NCBI RefSeq assembly: GCF_001570725.1
Contig: NZ_BCNV01000001.1
Location: 1,054,001 to 1,118,000, forward strand
Origin: Paenibacillus amylolyticus
Lineage (GTDB): Bacteria; Bacillota; Bacilli; Paenibacillales; Paenibacillaceae
Direction: 5' to 3'
Length of the DNA stretch: 64,000 nucleotides
Shown: positions 1-9,111 of the stretch, piece by piece
How positions within the stretch are numbered: the first letter of the stretch is position 1
Layout: each line of letters begins with the position of its first letter
The notes under the pieces: model-generated
Database searches by the model: none
What the model was told of the DNA's origin: nothing
What the model saw: the letters and a program-made list of their open reading frames with translations, nothing else
Position numbers and translations under genes: made by a program

Positions 1-131
1 ACATTAAAAAGGACAGAAAATTGTTCTGTCGTAATATCATAAGGTTTGAACCGCGTAGCAAGTAAAGCTACAGCTTTACGATGCGTGAAACCCAGCATGA
101 ATCCAACAGATTGTTCCAGTGTATAGTCCAT
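1..131 (-). CDS. MarR-family transcriptional regulator, 5' end only (runs off left edge)
   Basis: Only the first 43 codons are in the window. On the minus strand the ATG at 131 is preceded by a GCGAGG-like ribosome binding site. The peptide opens MDYTLEQSVGFMLGFTHRKA and continues with a helix and an ITTEQFSVL segment. This matches the first helix and the start of the DNA-binding lobe of MarR proteins, which dimerise and repress by binding palindromes. A perfect 18-bp palindrome sits about 47 bp upstream, between this gene and the rightward fucU, and is a plausible self-operator. The ligand-binding and wing regions lie outside the window, so the subfamily cannot be named. Confidence 0.7.
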   Translation of the reverse strand, partial: MDYTLEQSVGFMLGFTHRKAVALLATRFKPYDITTEQFSVLFN

Positions 132-177
132 GTGATTGCGAGACCTCGCTTTCCATAATAAAAATGTTCCAATCAAT

Positions 178-195
178 TAGTTGTTATAACAACTA
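178..195. promoter_or_regulatory. Perfect 18-bp palindrome, candidate MarR operator
   Basis: TAGTTGTTATAACAACTA is identical to its reverse complement. It lies in the divergent region between the leftward MarR gene (start 131) and fucU (start 389). MarR dimers typically bind palindromes of this length overlapping their own promoter. The assignment is by position and symmetry only. Confidence 0.6.
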
Positions 196-388
196 TATGG
201 CAAACAAGTATTTTTGTCAAAATGAAATATTCTTATATCGAACATATGTGTACGCGATGCAATGATCCAAAAATACTGTTAGAATGGAAATGAAACCGCT
301 TCTATGGAATCCATGTCCACAGTGCTTGAAGAATGGAGAAAATCAATTCGCTCTAACCGATGTTGGAGAAGACCAAGGAGAGCTGTGT

Positions 389-862
389 ATGCTAAAGAAT
401 ATTCCTGCAATAATCCCTCCCGAACTACTCAAAATCATGTCTGAAATGGGGCATGGGGACGAGCTGGTTCTAGCTGATGGCAATTTTCCGGCAGCCAGTC
501 ACGCGAAAAGACTGGTACGCTGTGATGCACTGGGAGTCGTCGAACTGCTGGAAGCCATCCTGCAATTATATCCACTGGATACCTATGCCGAGCGTCCGGC
601 TGCTGTCATGCAGGTTGTGAAAGGGGATCAGGTGATACCGATCATATGGGAAGACTACCGCAGGTTGATTGAAGAATACGAAGGCATTACGGATGCTTTT
701 GATCATGAAGAGCGATTTGATTTTTATGAACGTGCTTCGCGCGCCTATGTGATTGTTGCAACCGGGGAGCGTGCACAATATGCCAATCTGATTTTGAAGA
801 AAGGCGTCATTTTTCCTGATGCTGATTCTGGTCAGCAACAGCAGAATGCTGAATCGAACTGA
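389..862 (+). CDS. fucU: RbsD/FucU family sugar mutarotase (L-fucose mutarotase-like)
   Basis: 157 aa. The protein starts MLKNIPAIIPPELLKIMSEM and has the family signature GHGDELVLADGNFP near residues 20-33, which carries the conserved His and Asp of the RbsD/FucU active site. It ends with the usual aromatic ATGERAQYANLILKKGV segment. Family members interconvert alpha and beta anomers of L-fucose or D-ribose. An AAGGAG site 8 bases upstream fixes the start at 389; an in-frame ATG at 284 would add a 35-residue tail not expected in the family. The length suits FucU better than RbsD (about 130 aa). No fucose kinase or isomerase is adjacent. A terminator follows directly. Confidence 0.85.
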   Translation: MLKNIPAIIPPELLKIMSEMGHGDELVLADGNFPAASHAKRLVRCDALGVVELLEAILQLYPLDTYAERPAAVMQVVKGDQVIPIIWEDYRRLIEEYEGITDAFDHEERFDFYERASRAYVIVATGERAQYANLILKKGVIFPDADSGQQQQNAESN

Positions 863-870
863 ATATTTAC

Positions 871-910
871 GGCGACGGAGCAACGGATGCTTTGGTCGCC
901 TTTTTATTTT
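871..910 (+). terminator. Rho-independent terminator after fucU
   Basis: GGCGAC at 871-876 can pair with GTCGCC at 895-900, followed by a TTTTTATTTTTT tract. Confidence 0.75.
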
Positions 911-1128
911 TTCCAATTCGAAGTCAATATAACAAAACACACAGAATTGCCATGGACCGATAAGCAAGATGCAAACTGGAAGTGCGTATGAACGAATAGC
1001 GAGTCCATGTCCAAGATACTACAAACTTTGATGCAGATGATGAATGGGGAAAGGGAAGGGATTGTTTTACAATAGGTATACACACAAACGATGGGACGAT
1101 TGTCTCCATCCCAAAGGAGTTGAAGGAA

Positions 1129-1629
1129 GTGCAGCACCGAATCAGACAAGCAGGCCTCCCTGATTGTAATGAAGTGGGGGGATTGTTCAATGAATACCGG
1201 ATATTCTACAAACAAAATACAGATGTTGAGGCAGCATGTCAGTATATTAAAGAACGAATGGAAAGCCATGAATCGGTGATTTTGGTAGCAGAAACCGATG
1301 TGGAAAGTGATCAGGGGACAGCTGAAAGCGACGGTACGCCACTCTCGAAGCGCATGAATTGTACCGGATTCGTTCAGCTGTATCCCAGTTTCAGCTCGGT
1401 ATCGATGGGGCCCATCTGGGTGCTTAATGATCTGTATGTTCAATCTGATTATCGTCAGCAAGGTATAGCAAGGAAGTTGCTGCAAGCGGCCAAGCGATTG
1501 GCATCTGAGCGTGGAGTTCTTCGTATATCGCTCTCGACTGAATTAAGTAACAAGCAAGCTCAAGCTTTATATGAATCCGAAGGATATGCACTGGATACCA
1601 AATTCATGTATTATGAACTTAGTCTATAA
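1129..1629 (+). CDS. GNAT family N-acetyltransferase
   Basis: 166 aa. The acetyl-CoA binding motif A is clear: LNDLYVQSDYRQQGIARKLL (V-x5-Q/R-x-x-G-x-A), followed by an LYESEGY motif B near the C-terminus. GNAT enzymes transfer acetyl from acetyl-CoA to an amine; the substrate is not predictable here. I chose the GTG at 1129 because AAAGGAG ends 9 bases upstream; a TTG at 1120 abuts that site and is unlikely. A Ser/Asp/Glu-rich insertion around residues 60-75 (VESDQGTAESDG) is longer than in typical small GNATs. The gene stands alone, with TraX starting 51 bp downstream. Confidence 0.85.
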   Translation: MQHRIRQAGLPDCNEVGGLFNEYRIFYKQNTDVEAACQYIKERMESHESVILVAETDVESDQGTAESDGTPLSKRMNCTGFVQLYPSFSSVSMGPIWVLNDLYVQSDYRQQGIARKLLQAAKRLASERGVLRISLSTELSNKQAQALYESEGYALDTKFMYYELSL

Positions 1630-1680
1630 GCATGAATGGCAGGCCCGTGAAGTCGGGAAAGAGGGAGGGGGAGTCGCAAC

Positions 1681-2301
1681 ATGATGCAGTGGATTGCCAT
1701 GATCACGATGTTGATTGATCATATAGGGGCTGTCTTTTTTCCACATATTATAGAGTTGAGGATTATAGGTCGTATCGCTTTTCCAATCTATGCTTTTGCA
1801 GTGTATATCGGGTATAAACATACACGAGACGTACAAAAATACATATGGCGGCTGTTCTGGATTGCAATTATATCGCAAGTACCGTTCATGGCCGCGTTTA
1901 ATCATTACTCCTTGAATGTGGTATGGACCCTGTGGTCAGCTCTTTTGGTCCTGTTCGTTATCGATAAACTGCGATCCCGCCTACTGAGCATTCCGATTGT
2001 AATTGGAGCAGGTTGGTTCATGGAAATTAGCCAGATGGATTACGGGATGTATGGGTTATTATTGGTCCTGTTATTCCGTTATTTCCAAGGTCCTGTACTT
2101 GTCGTGGCGCATGTCGTGTTGAATGCACTATATCTTCTGCTGCATAACAGCTCTGTGCAAATGTATAGTGTGCTCGCAACCGCCGGTATAGCCATTGCTC
2201 AGTATTACCAAGCAGGATTCCGCATGAAGGGCCCGCGTTGGGTATGGCGCTATTTCTATCCAGCGCATCTCGCCATCATTGCAATAATCCGCTGGATGTA
2301 A
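1681..2301 (+). CDS. TraX family integral membrane protein
   Basis: 206 aa with about six hydrophobic segments. The N-terminal MQWIAMITMLIDHIGAVFFP, with its buried MxxDHxG motif, is the hallmark of the TraX family, as is the RIIGRIAFPIYAF segment that follows. F-plasmid TraX N-acetylates F-pilin; chromosomal Firmicute members are thought to be membrane acyltransferase-like proteins of unknown substrate. The start is supported by a GGGAGGGGGAG site just upstream. Its neighbours give no clue to function, and there is no conjugation gene in the window. Confidence 0.85.
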   Translation: MMQWIAMITMLIDHIGAVFFPHIIELRIIGRIAFPIYAFAVYIGYKHTRDVQKYIWRLFWIAIISQVPFMAAFNHYSLNVVWTLWSALLVLFVIDKLRSRLLSIPIVIGAGWFMEISQMDYGMYGLLLVLLFRYFQGPVLVVAHVVLNALYLLLHNSSVQMYSVLATAGIAIAQYYQAGFRMKGPRWVWRYFYPAHLAIIAIIRWM

Positions 2302-2328
2302 AAGATGAATCCAGGCACACGAAGCAAA

Positions 2329-2375
2329 GAAGCCACCTTGTCGTCAGTGAATGACGATGAAGGTGGCTTCTCTTC
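2329..2375. terminator. Bidirectional terminator between traX-like gene and NRPS
   Basis: GAAGCCACCTT at 2329-2339 pairs with AAGGTGGCTTC at 2360-2370, and the inner bases (TCGTCA/TGACGA) extend the stem. It lies between converging genes. Confidence 0.75.
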
Positions 2376-2414
2376 GTGTAACTATATTAATTAAATGCTA
2401 ATGATAAAGTGAAC

Positions 2415-5400
2415 TTACTCCATTGCTGTAGAAGTGCCGTTATGGCGCCGGATTGCAGACGGGAAATAACCAATCTGAACGGCGTAGTCTAACATGGCGG
2501 AGATGAAGCGATCATCTGTTTTCGCACATGAGATTCCGGCAGGTTCCACATAAGCAGTTGTGACAGGGCAGGCATAGACATAAGCTGAATCTTTAGCACC
2601 GTCGCCTTCAAGCTGCGCAATAGCCAACTGAAGAGCTTCGGGCTCTTTGCTGATGTTTGCATCAAACAACCAACGTGTGTATTCCGCGAAAGATAGTGTT
2701 TCGACTGCATAACCAGCCCGATTCACAGAACGGATCAGTTCATCATAGCGGATTGGCTCTGGATTACAGATATGGAATACACGACCGGCTGTATCCTGAC
2801 GCAAGGCCAGATGAACAATGGCTTCACTCGCATAATCGATAGGTGTAAAATCAACCATCCAGTCAGCAGCAGGAGCCTTGCCAAGCAATAACATCGCTTT
2901 GATCATACGATAGAAGGCGTTGCTGTCAATATTGGATTGGAAGCGTCCAGTCTCAGAGTGACAAGTGAGATTACCTGCACGATAGATGCTGACAGGTACA
3001 CCTTCCTCTGCGGCAATCATGAGCACTTTCTCAGCTTCAAGCTTGCTGTCCGAATACAGGTTGTCCACATGCAAGTCAGCCGGGAAACGATCATATTGCA
3101 GGGAGGATTCCCACTGTCCGCTAAGTGCGAGATCTTCTGGAATACCCATCGTGGATACATGGTGGAATGAAGCCCCAGGTTTACTACGAATCAGATCCAG
3201 CAATGCGACCGTTCCAGCCACATTTGTTTTGGCGAATTGCTCAGCATCCCCGAAATGACGTACGTCTGCAGCACAGTGGATGACACGGTCAATTCGTTCC
3301 TGGACATAAGCCGTTTGATCAGCCGACAGACCAAGATTGGGTTGTTCGAGATCCCCTTCAATAATCTCCACGCGAGCTGAGAGTTGATCAGTTAGTTGTT
3401 TGCCGAAATAACCTTCCAGCACTTTAGTCAAACGTTCGATTGCAGTTATTCCATTGGATGGTCGACGAACCAGCGTGTAGATTCGTGTACTGGAATTCAG
3501 AATTAACTGTTGCAGCACATGAGAGCCCAGATAACCGGTCGCTCCGGTCAGTAACACATGCTCAGGTTCACGAATGACCGGATACCCTAACTGGGACGCC
3601 AGTTCCACAGGATGTTCGGATAATTGTGTGATCATGCCATCCATCACCGCTGAATGTGTAACTTCTGCTGTACTTTGAGACAGTACTCCAACACGACGAG
3701 CGAGAGCACGGACTGTTTTCTCGGCAAAGAAGTCGGCAATTTTCAGCTGTGGATAATGCGGCTTCAGAATGACCAGTACATGAATGACCCGGAGTGAATC
3801 ACCACCTACATTGAAGAAGCTGTCTTCGACACCGAAGTCATCGTGCTGAAGAATTTCTTTCCATGCGTCCAGGATAATGGATTCCGTTTCCGTCTCAGGC
3901 ATGACCCGATCAGGGCGATCTTCATGTCGTTCCACATGAGGCAGGGATACCATCGCTTTGCGATTGATTTTCCCAGTCGGAGCAATCGGCATTTCATCCA
4001 GCTGACAGATCCATTTTGGTACAAAATAAGAAGGCAGTTTTTCCGTCAGTTCTGCCTTGATATCCGCTACAGAAAGGGTGCTGCCATCTTTCGAAGTAAA
4101 GTAACCCACCAGCATATTTTGTCCGTCAGATTCTTTCTTCGGAATAACGGCAACGTTCTGGATCTGATCCAGACGCGCAAAGTGATCTTCAATCTCCCCG
4201 ATCTCAATCCGGTGACCACGAATTTTTAGCTGTGAGTCACTGCGACCGACATATTCCAGTAGTCCAGTATCGAGCAATTTGGCAATATCGCCAGACTTGT
4301 AGATTTTCTCACCTATCGCAAACGGATTCTCAATGAATGCTTGCTCTGTACGTTCTGGCTGATTCAGATAACCTTTGGCCAGTGCAGGGGTAGAAATATA
4401 TACCTCACCAGGCACACCTACCGGACAGAGCTGATGTTCTTCATTCACAATGTATACTTTGTAGTTATGAATCGGTTTACCGATAGGGATGTTCACCACA
4501 TGTTCAGGAACCTGCTCACTGATGCGGTGAGTGGCTGTGGCTACCGTACATTCGGTAGGTCCGTACACATTAACAATATCAATCTGGTTCCCGAATTTGC
4601 GTTGGAAGGCGCGAACCTGTTCACCATAGAGAGCTTCTCCGGCTACAGTAATGATTCTGACTTTGGCCAACTTGTGGAAACCTTCATCAGATAAGTAGGA
4701 AGCAAGCTGATTGAAGAAAATCGTAGGCAGTATTGTAATAATGGTTGTTCCTGTCCGTTCAATTGCACTAGCGAATTCTTCAACAGATACACGTTCTTCC
4801 GCGGACAACAGATACAATTCTGCTCCATAGAACAAGGCGCCAATGGTATCCCACACAGATGCATCGAAGCTGTATGTAGCGAACTGGGTTAATACATCAC
4901 CTGGTTGAATGTCACAATCACGCTGTACGACACTGCCAAGATTGGTTACACCCCGATGGGCAATCAGCGCACCTTTGGGCTTACCTGTTGAACCTGACGT
5001 ATAGATGATATACGCAAGATCATCTGGCTGAATATCGAGATTGGGGTTGCTTGCTGCGAACCCGGCTAGACGACCATCCACAGCGAGAATCTGGCGGACA
5101 GTAGCTATACTGGAGAACAAGCTGGAAGCTTGGTCATAAGAAGCCTCCGTTGTCAGAACGAATGATGACGCCGTATCTTCCACAATATAACTGTTACGTT
5201 CTTGTGGATGCTCAGGGTCGATCGGAACATACGCACCACCTGCCTTTAGAATACCTAGCAGGGAGATGATGGTTTCCAGACTTCGATCCATAAAGATACT
5301 GACGAATTCACCTTTCTGCAATCCATTGGATATTAGAACACGTGCCACCTGATTAGCTCGTTCATTCAATTCTCTGTACGTATAACTTGTAGATGGCGAT

Positions 5401-6122
5401 GTAATCGCTGGCGAATCCGGATATGCTGCTGCCGTTTCTTCGAACCAGCCATGAACCGTCTGATTCGCTGGTTCGAGAACGGAAGTATCATTCATTTCAC
5501 GGTACAGCAATCGATCTGAGGCGGAAAGTATATCCACCGCACCGATGGTTTTGTCACTGTCACGCACGAGGGCGAGTAGAAGAGTCTGATAGTATTCTGC
5601 ATATCTCAGCACGGTAGATTCTTTCAACAGTGAACTATCATAGAACAGATCGAGAATGAGCAAGTTCTGATCATCTCGAACGTTCCAATTCAATATTTGT
5701 GGAGCTTGAGGCAACTGTACACTATTCAGCATAAACAACGTTTCAGGATATCCACCGGTTTGCAGCGTGTAATCAATCTTGAGCTGCTCTGAAGCCTGAT
5801 GACATAGTTCGCCAAAGGTCAATTTGCCTTGAATCTGTAATGAGAGATAGGAAGCTGCCTGATCGGGAGCTAGCACACCTATGGCAAGTTCCTGTTCAGC
5901 TGACAATCGGAATAACAAGGCTGCATAAGCTGAGAGGAGTACCGGGTACACCATCTGTTCTCCAAACTTCTGTTTAAGATCACGACTCAGAGAAGCATGT
6001 AATGTAATTTGAGCAGATTGATAAGAGAATGATTGTTGACGTCGCCCGAAATCCAGTGGAATCTGCAGAACCGGCAAGCTAGATTCCATGGAATGGGAAG
6101 ATGATGATTGGTTTTCAATCAC
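2415..6122 (-). CDS. Single-module NRPS-like protein: partial C - A - T - thioester reductase
   Basis: 1235 aa. Residues about 1-205 resemble only the C-terminal half of a condensation domain; no HHxxxDG motif is present. A complete adenylation domain follows (about 215-720) with YIIYTSGSTGKPKG, SFDASVWD, NVYGPTE and PTGKINRKAM. Next is a carrier domain with the phosphopantetheine serine in FFNVGGDSLR, then a terminal NAD(P)H reductase (about 855-1225) with VLLTGATGYLGSHVLQQL and a Y-x3-K pair (LYSDSK). Aligned by eye to GrsA, the specificity residues read D-A-W-T-T-A-V-V-A, suggesting a hydrophobic amino acid. The expected chemistry is activation, tethering and reductive release as an aldehyde or alcohol. 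The GTG at 6122 is chosen because AAGGAGG lies 10 bases upstream; a TTG at 6146 has no site. It lies 46 bp after the chemoreceptor stop with no terminator between, so the two are probably cotranscribed. Confidence 0.88.
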   Translation of the reverse strand: MIENQSSSSHSMESSLPVLQIPLDFGRRQQSFSYQSAQITLHASLSRDLKQKFGEQMVYPVLLSAYAALLFRLSAEQELAIGVLAPDQAASYLSLQIQGKLTFGELCHQASEQLKIDYTLQTGGYPETLFMLNSVQLPQAPQILNWNVRDDQNLLILDLFYDSSLLKESTVLRYAEYYQTLLLALVRDSDKTIGAVDILSASDRLLYREMNDTSVLEPANQTVHGWFEETAAAYPDSPAITSPSTSYTYRELNERANQVARVLISNGLQKGEFVSIFMDRSLETIISLLGILKAGGAYVPIDPEHPQERNSYIVEDTASSFVLTTEASYDQASSLFSSIATVRQILAVDGRLAGFAASNPNLDIQPDDLAYIIYTSGSTGKPKGALIAHRGVTNLGSVVQRDCDIQPGDVLTQFATYSFDASVWDTIGALFYGAELYLLSAEERVSVEEFASAIERTGTTIITILPTIFFNQLASYLSDEGFHKLAKVRIITVAGEALYGEQVRAFQRKFGNQIDIVNVYGPTECTVATATHRISEQVPEHVVNIPIGKPIHNYKVYIVNEEHQLCPVGVPGEVYISTPALAKGYLNQPERTEQAFIENPFAIGEKIYKSGDIAKLLDTGLLEYVGRSDSQLKIRGHRIEIGEIEDHFARLDQIQNVAVIPKKESDGQNMLVGYFTSKDGSTLSVADIKAELTEKLPSYFVPKWICQLDEMPIAPTGKINRKAMVSLPHVERHEDRPDRVMPETETESIILDAWKEILQHDDFGVEDSFFNVGGDSLRVIHVLVILKPHYPQLKIADFFAEKTVRALARRVGVLSQSTAEVTHSAVMDGMITQLSEHPVELASQLGYPVIREPEHVLLTGATGYLGSHVLQQLILNSSTRIYTLVRRPSNGITAIERLTKVLEGYFGKQLTDQLSARVEIIEGDLEQPNLGLSADQTAYVQERIDRVIHCAADVRHFGDAEQFAKTNVAGTVALLDLIRSKPGASFHHVSTMGIPEDLALSGQWESSLQYDRFPADLHVDNLYSDSKLEAEKVLMIAAEEGVPVSIYRAGNLTCHSETGRFQSNIDSNAFYRMIKAMLLLGKAPAADWMVDFTPIDYASEAIVHLALRQDTAGRVFHICNPEPIRYDELIRSVNRAGYAVETLSFAEYTRWLFDANISKEPEALQLAIAQLEGDGAKDSAYVYACPVTTAYVEPAGISCAKTDDRFISAMLDYAVQIGYFPSAIRRHNGTSTAME

Positions 6123-6168
6123 TTCAGTTATTCCTCCTTGGTTCAAACCGAATGTTTGTGGATTTGAA

Positions 6169-7935
6169 TTATTGTTTGCTTACATTAAAATGAGAGATCA
6201 GTTCCTGGAGTTCCTCAGACATGCTATTAAGGCGTGTGGAGGAGTCTACCAGTGTAATCAAAGATGCTTTTTGCTCATCAACAGATGAGGAGATTTGTTC
6301 ACTGCTATTTGCTGTTTTACTTACGCTTGAAGACAAGTCATCTGCTGTAGCGGTCATTTCCTCCGTACCTGCAGAGATTTCTTCTGTTGCGCTTGAAACT
6401 TCCTGAATCTGATTAGACACTTTTTTCGCTGCTTCTAAAATATCCTCAAACAATTGTCCTGTTTGATCGGCTACGCTGAGCCCTGTATCTACTTCTGACG
6501 TACCTTGTTCCATAGCACGTACAGCTTGTTTAATTCCAGCTTGAATCTCTTGGATCAATACGCCAACCTGGCTGGTCGCTTGTTCAGACTGCTCGGCAAG
6601 TTTGCGTACTTCACCTGCGACAACTGCAAATCCTCTTCCTTCTTCACCGACACGTGCTGCTTCAATGGATGCATTAAGGGCAAGCAAGTTCGTTTGGCTT
6701 GAGATTCCCGAGATAATATTCAGAATATCGCCAATTTCCTGTGAACGACTCTCTAGAACCTCAATGGCAGAAGCGGTATTCTTAACCGATTCCGTAATCA
6801 GATTCATCTGCTCAGATACCTGACGGACAACGCTGTTACCTTGTTGTGAACGACGTTCCATCTCATAGGCTTCATCCGCTACACTTGCGGAGCTGCTGGC
6901 AATTGTCTGGATTACAGTAGCCATCTCGGACATGGCACGTGCACTATCACGGGTTGCCTGTTCCTGTGAACGAATGTTGGATGTGATTTGGGTAACATTG
7001 TTATTGATAGAATCTGCATTTTCACTGTTACGTTCAGAAACTTCATATAGTTCTTTGGCCGATTGATTCACTTCTTGTGATGTAATTTGCACTTTTACGA
7101 TAGTATCGTTGATTTTGCGAACCATCGTGTTGAACTTCTCGTTAACGAGTCCCAGATCGTCCTTGCCTGTCGGAATGTTGACATTCAAATTACCCCGACT
7201 TACGTCATCAATTCCTTTGATCAAGTGACGGATAGGGGAAAGTGTGTTTTTAACCACAAGGTATTGGATAATCAGGAATAATAGCAAGAAAGCCACCAAG
7301 ATGATAATTCCGTTCTTGAGCAAGGAGTTCAGTCCTGCCGGTACGGCTGTTGCATCTGCATCGATGGCAAAATAGGAGAATATTTTTCCGTTGCTGTCTT
7401 TAATTGGATATGCAATGGTTGTCCATGTTCCGAAATCATCAGAATAGAACGTTGTGAATGTTGGACGATCCGTATTGAGCATTTCTTTCAGTGCATTGGC
7501 TACAACGACTGGCTGCTCATACATGTCACCGATATTTACGTTCTCACTTTGAAAAGCTTCTCTTAGGTTGGTCGGCATTGCTACAAGCGAAGTTAATCTC
7601 TTGTTATCGCCACCGAGTTCAACACCGAAGATGTAGGCTTGTGCAATGTTAGGATAATATTCTTGCATTTCATCGAAATACGCTCGTAATTTTGTTTGTG
7701 TCGCTCCATCATAGCTGCCTTCCGCAATAGCAGCTTGTACTTCGGTGGGATTGATATCTTCAGCCCACTTTTTGGTAATTTGTTCCACCTGTCCATGTAG
7801 CTGATCAACCAGAACTGTTTTTTGAAAATAGTAACTGCTTGCAATCAGTGCTACCCCGATGATAATGATATTGGTAAATGAGAGTAACAAGTTTTTGGAG
7901 AAAAACGACATGCTTTTCCAACTTAATGATTTCAC
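6169..7935 (-). CDS. Methyl-accepting chemotaxis protein with extracellular sensor
   Basis: 588 aa. A membrane segment at about 15-33 is followed by an extracellular region (about 34-210) resembling a Cache-type sensor ([10 protein letters not shown] near its end). A second membrane segment lies at about 213-233, then HAMP (about 234-290) and a long coiled-coil signalling domain. The hairpin tip reads [20 protein letters not shown], which contacts CheA and CheW. It senses a ligand outside the cell and controls CheA, biasing flagellar rotation. The GTG start at 7935 has AGGAG 9 bases upstream. No chemotaxis genes are adjacent; the NRPS-like gene lies 46 bp downstream. The upstream region is unusually long (488 bp) and AT-rich. 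Confidence 0.93.
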   Translation of the reverse strand: MKSLSWKSMSFFSKNLLLSFTNIIIIGVALIASSYYFQKTVLVDQLHGQVEQITKKWAEDINPTEVQAAIAEGSYDGATQTKLRAYFDEMQEYYPNIAQAYIFGVELGGDNKRLTSLVAMPTNLREAFQSENVNIGDMYEQPVVVANALKEMLNTDRPTFTTFYSDDFGTWTTIAYPIKDSNGKIFSYFAIDADATAVPAGLNSLLKNGIIILVAFLLLFLIIQYLVVKNTLSPIRHLIKGIDDVSRGNLNVNIPTGKDDLGLVNEKFNTMVRKINDTIVKVQITSQEVNQSAKELYEVSERNSENADSINNNVTQITSNIRSQEQATRDSARAMSEMATVIQTIASSSASVADEAYEMERRSQQGNSVVRQVSEQMNLITESVKNTASAIEVLESRSQEIGDILNIISGISSQTNLLALNASIEAARVGEEGRGFAVVAGEVRKLAEQSEQATSQVGVLIQEIQAGIKQAVRAMEQGTSEVDTGLSVADQTGQLFEDILEAAKKVSNQIQEVSSATEEISAGTEEMTATADDLSSSVSKTANSSEQISSSVDEQKASLITLVDSSTRLNSMSEELQELISHFNVSKQ

Positions 7936-8423
7936 TAAATTCCACTCCTGATCTTCTTTAAATTAAGAAACTTTAGGGTTGCTTTGGTACAGTGAACTAG
8001 ATCATTCCGTGATCCCCTCCAAAAGGAAATTTATGCGACCATGGTCTTGGTTTATTAGTCGCTTTCGTAGAGACTTATGTACCGTATGAACCATAGGTGT
8101 CTAAATATTAAAACACATCTATAATTAATATGTCGTATAAAATGTCGTTAAATTGAATAGTATCGTTAAATTTTTTTTAATATTTTACGTATTTATGGAC
8201 ATATCAGACGAATTATAGGTATTTAGAACTGTTTATTTAAAAATTTCCCATTTTTTAGCTCCATTCTGTATTCTATAACATGGTGGGTAAAAATACATCC
8301 TTAAACATTGGAAAAAATAAGATGCAAAGATGCAACAGAAGGCACGGATATACATCGGAAGCGGTTTTATCTATAATAACTACATATGCATTTCTCAAAT
8401 TATGAGCAGGCGGGGGTTTATAG
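7936..8423. other. Long divergent intergenic region between the chemoreceptor and rpiA
   Basis: 488 bp, very AT-rich. On the minus strand, in the chemoreceptor leader, GGTACA/TGTACC arms (8078-8083 and 7986-7991) could close a domain of about 98 nt holding a GCGAC/GTCGC hairpin. Three TGTCGTATAA-like direct repeats lie at 8131, 8143 and 8161. On the plus strand a TATAAT-like element near 8371 may serve rpiA. I recognise no known riboswitch. Confidence 0.45.
8131..8171. repeat. Three short direct repeats (TGTCGTWWAA-like)
   Basis: TGTCGTATAA at 8131, TGTCGTTAAAT at 8143 and TATCGTTAAAT at 8161 recur at 12- and 18-bp steps. Two copies match the Spo0A box TGTCGAA at six of seven positions. They lie upstream of the chemoreceptor promoter region and may be regulator sites. 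Confidence 0.35.
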
Positions 8424-9095
8424 ATGAATCTTAAACAGATAGCAGCGGAGCGTGCGGCAGAATATGTTGAAGATGGCATGAAGGTTGGATTGGGTACAGG
8501 TTCAACAGCTTATTATGCCATCTGCCGAATTGGTGAGCGGGTACGCGATGGCTTGAATATTCAAGCGGTTGCCACTTCGGAAGCTTCGGACAAGCTTGCA
8601 CGGGAATGGGGTATTCCCATTGTTCCATTTGACCAGATTGGTCGTCTGGATCTGACCATTGATGGCGCAGATGAAGTAGATCCCGAATTTAACCTGATTA
8701 AAGGTGGCGGCGGGGCTCTTTTGCGTGAAAAAATCGTGGCGGCCAATAGTGACAAATTAATTATTGTAGCGGATGGCAGCAAAGCAGTGCAAAAGTTGGG
8801 TAAATTCCCGTTGCCAGTTGAGGTTGTTCCATTTGCTTCAGAGTGGACCTTCCAGGCGCTCGAAAAACTGGGGTGTCAACCACAGTGGCGGATGGATGGA
8901 GAGCGGCGTTACCTGACAGACAATGGAAACCTGATCGCGGATTGCCATATGGAAGCGATTGATCATGCTGCGGACCTGAATGTTCAACTGAACATGTTAC
9001 CGGGTGTAGTTGATAATGGACTATTTGTTGATATGGCAAGCACAGTCATTCTTGCTAATGCGGACGGTAGTATCGAAGAACTTCATCGTTCTTAA
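8424..9095 (+). CDS. rpiA: Ribose-5-phosphate isomerase A
   Basis: 223 aa, the usual length. It interconverts ribose-5-phosphate and ribulose-5-phosphate in the cytosolic non-oxidative pentose phosphate pathway. Family motifs are complete: GLGTGSTAYY (phosphate-binding loop), DGADEVDPEFNLIKGGGGAL (catalytic Asp and Lys region) and MLPGVVDNGLFVDMA near the end. A GCAGGCGGGGG site precedes the ATG. A GNAT gene begins 16 bp after the stop and a marR gene follows, so the three probably form an operon. Confidence 0.96.
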   Translation: MNLKQIAAERAAEYVEDGMKVGLGTGSTAYYAICRIGERVRDGLNIQAVATSEASDKLAREWGIPIVPFDQIGRLDLTIDGADEVDPEFNLIKGGGGALLREKIVAANSDKLIIVADGSKAVQKLGKFPLPVEVVPFASEWTFQALEKLGCQPQWRMDGERRYLTDNGNLIADCHMEAIDHAADLNVQLNMLPGVVDNGLFVDMASTVILANADGSIEELHRS

Positions 9096-9111
9096 TACGG
9101 AGGAGGGTGCT

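Noticed and set aside
904..1485. 193-codon minus-strand frame
   Set aside because: It overlaps the clear GNAT gene antisense, with no ribosome site and no recognisable domain.
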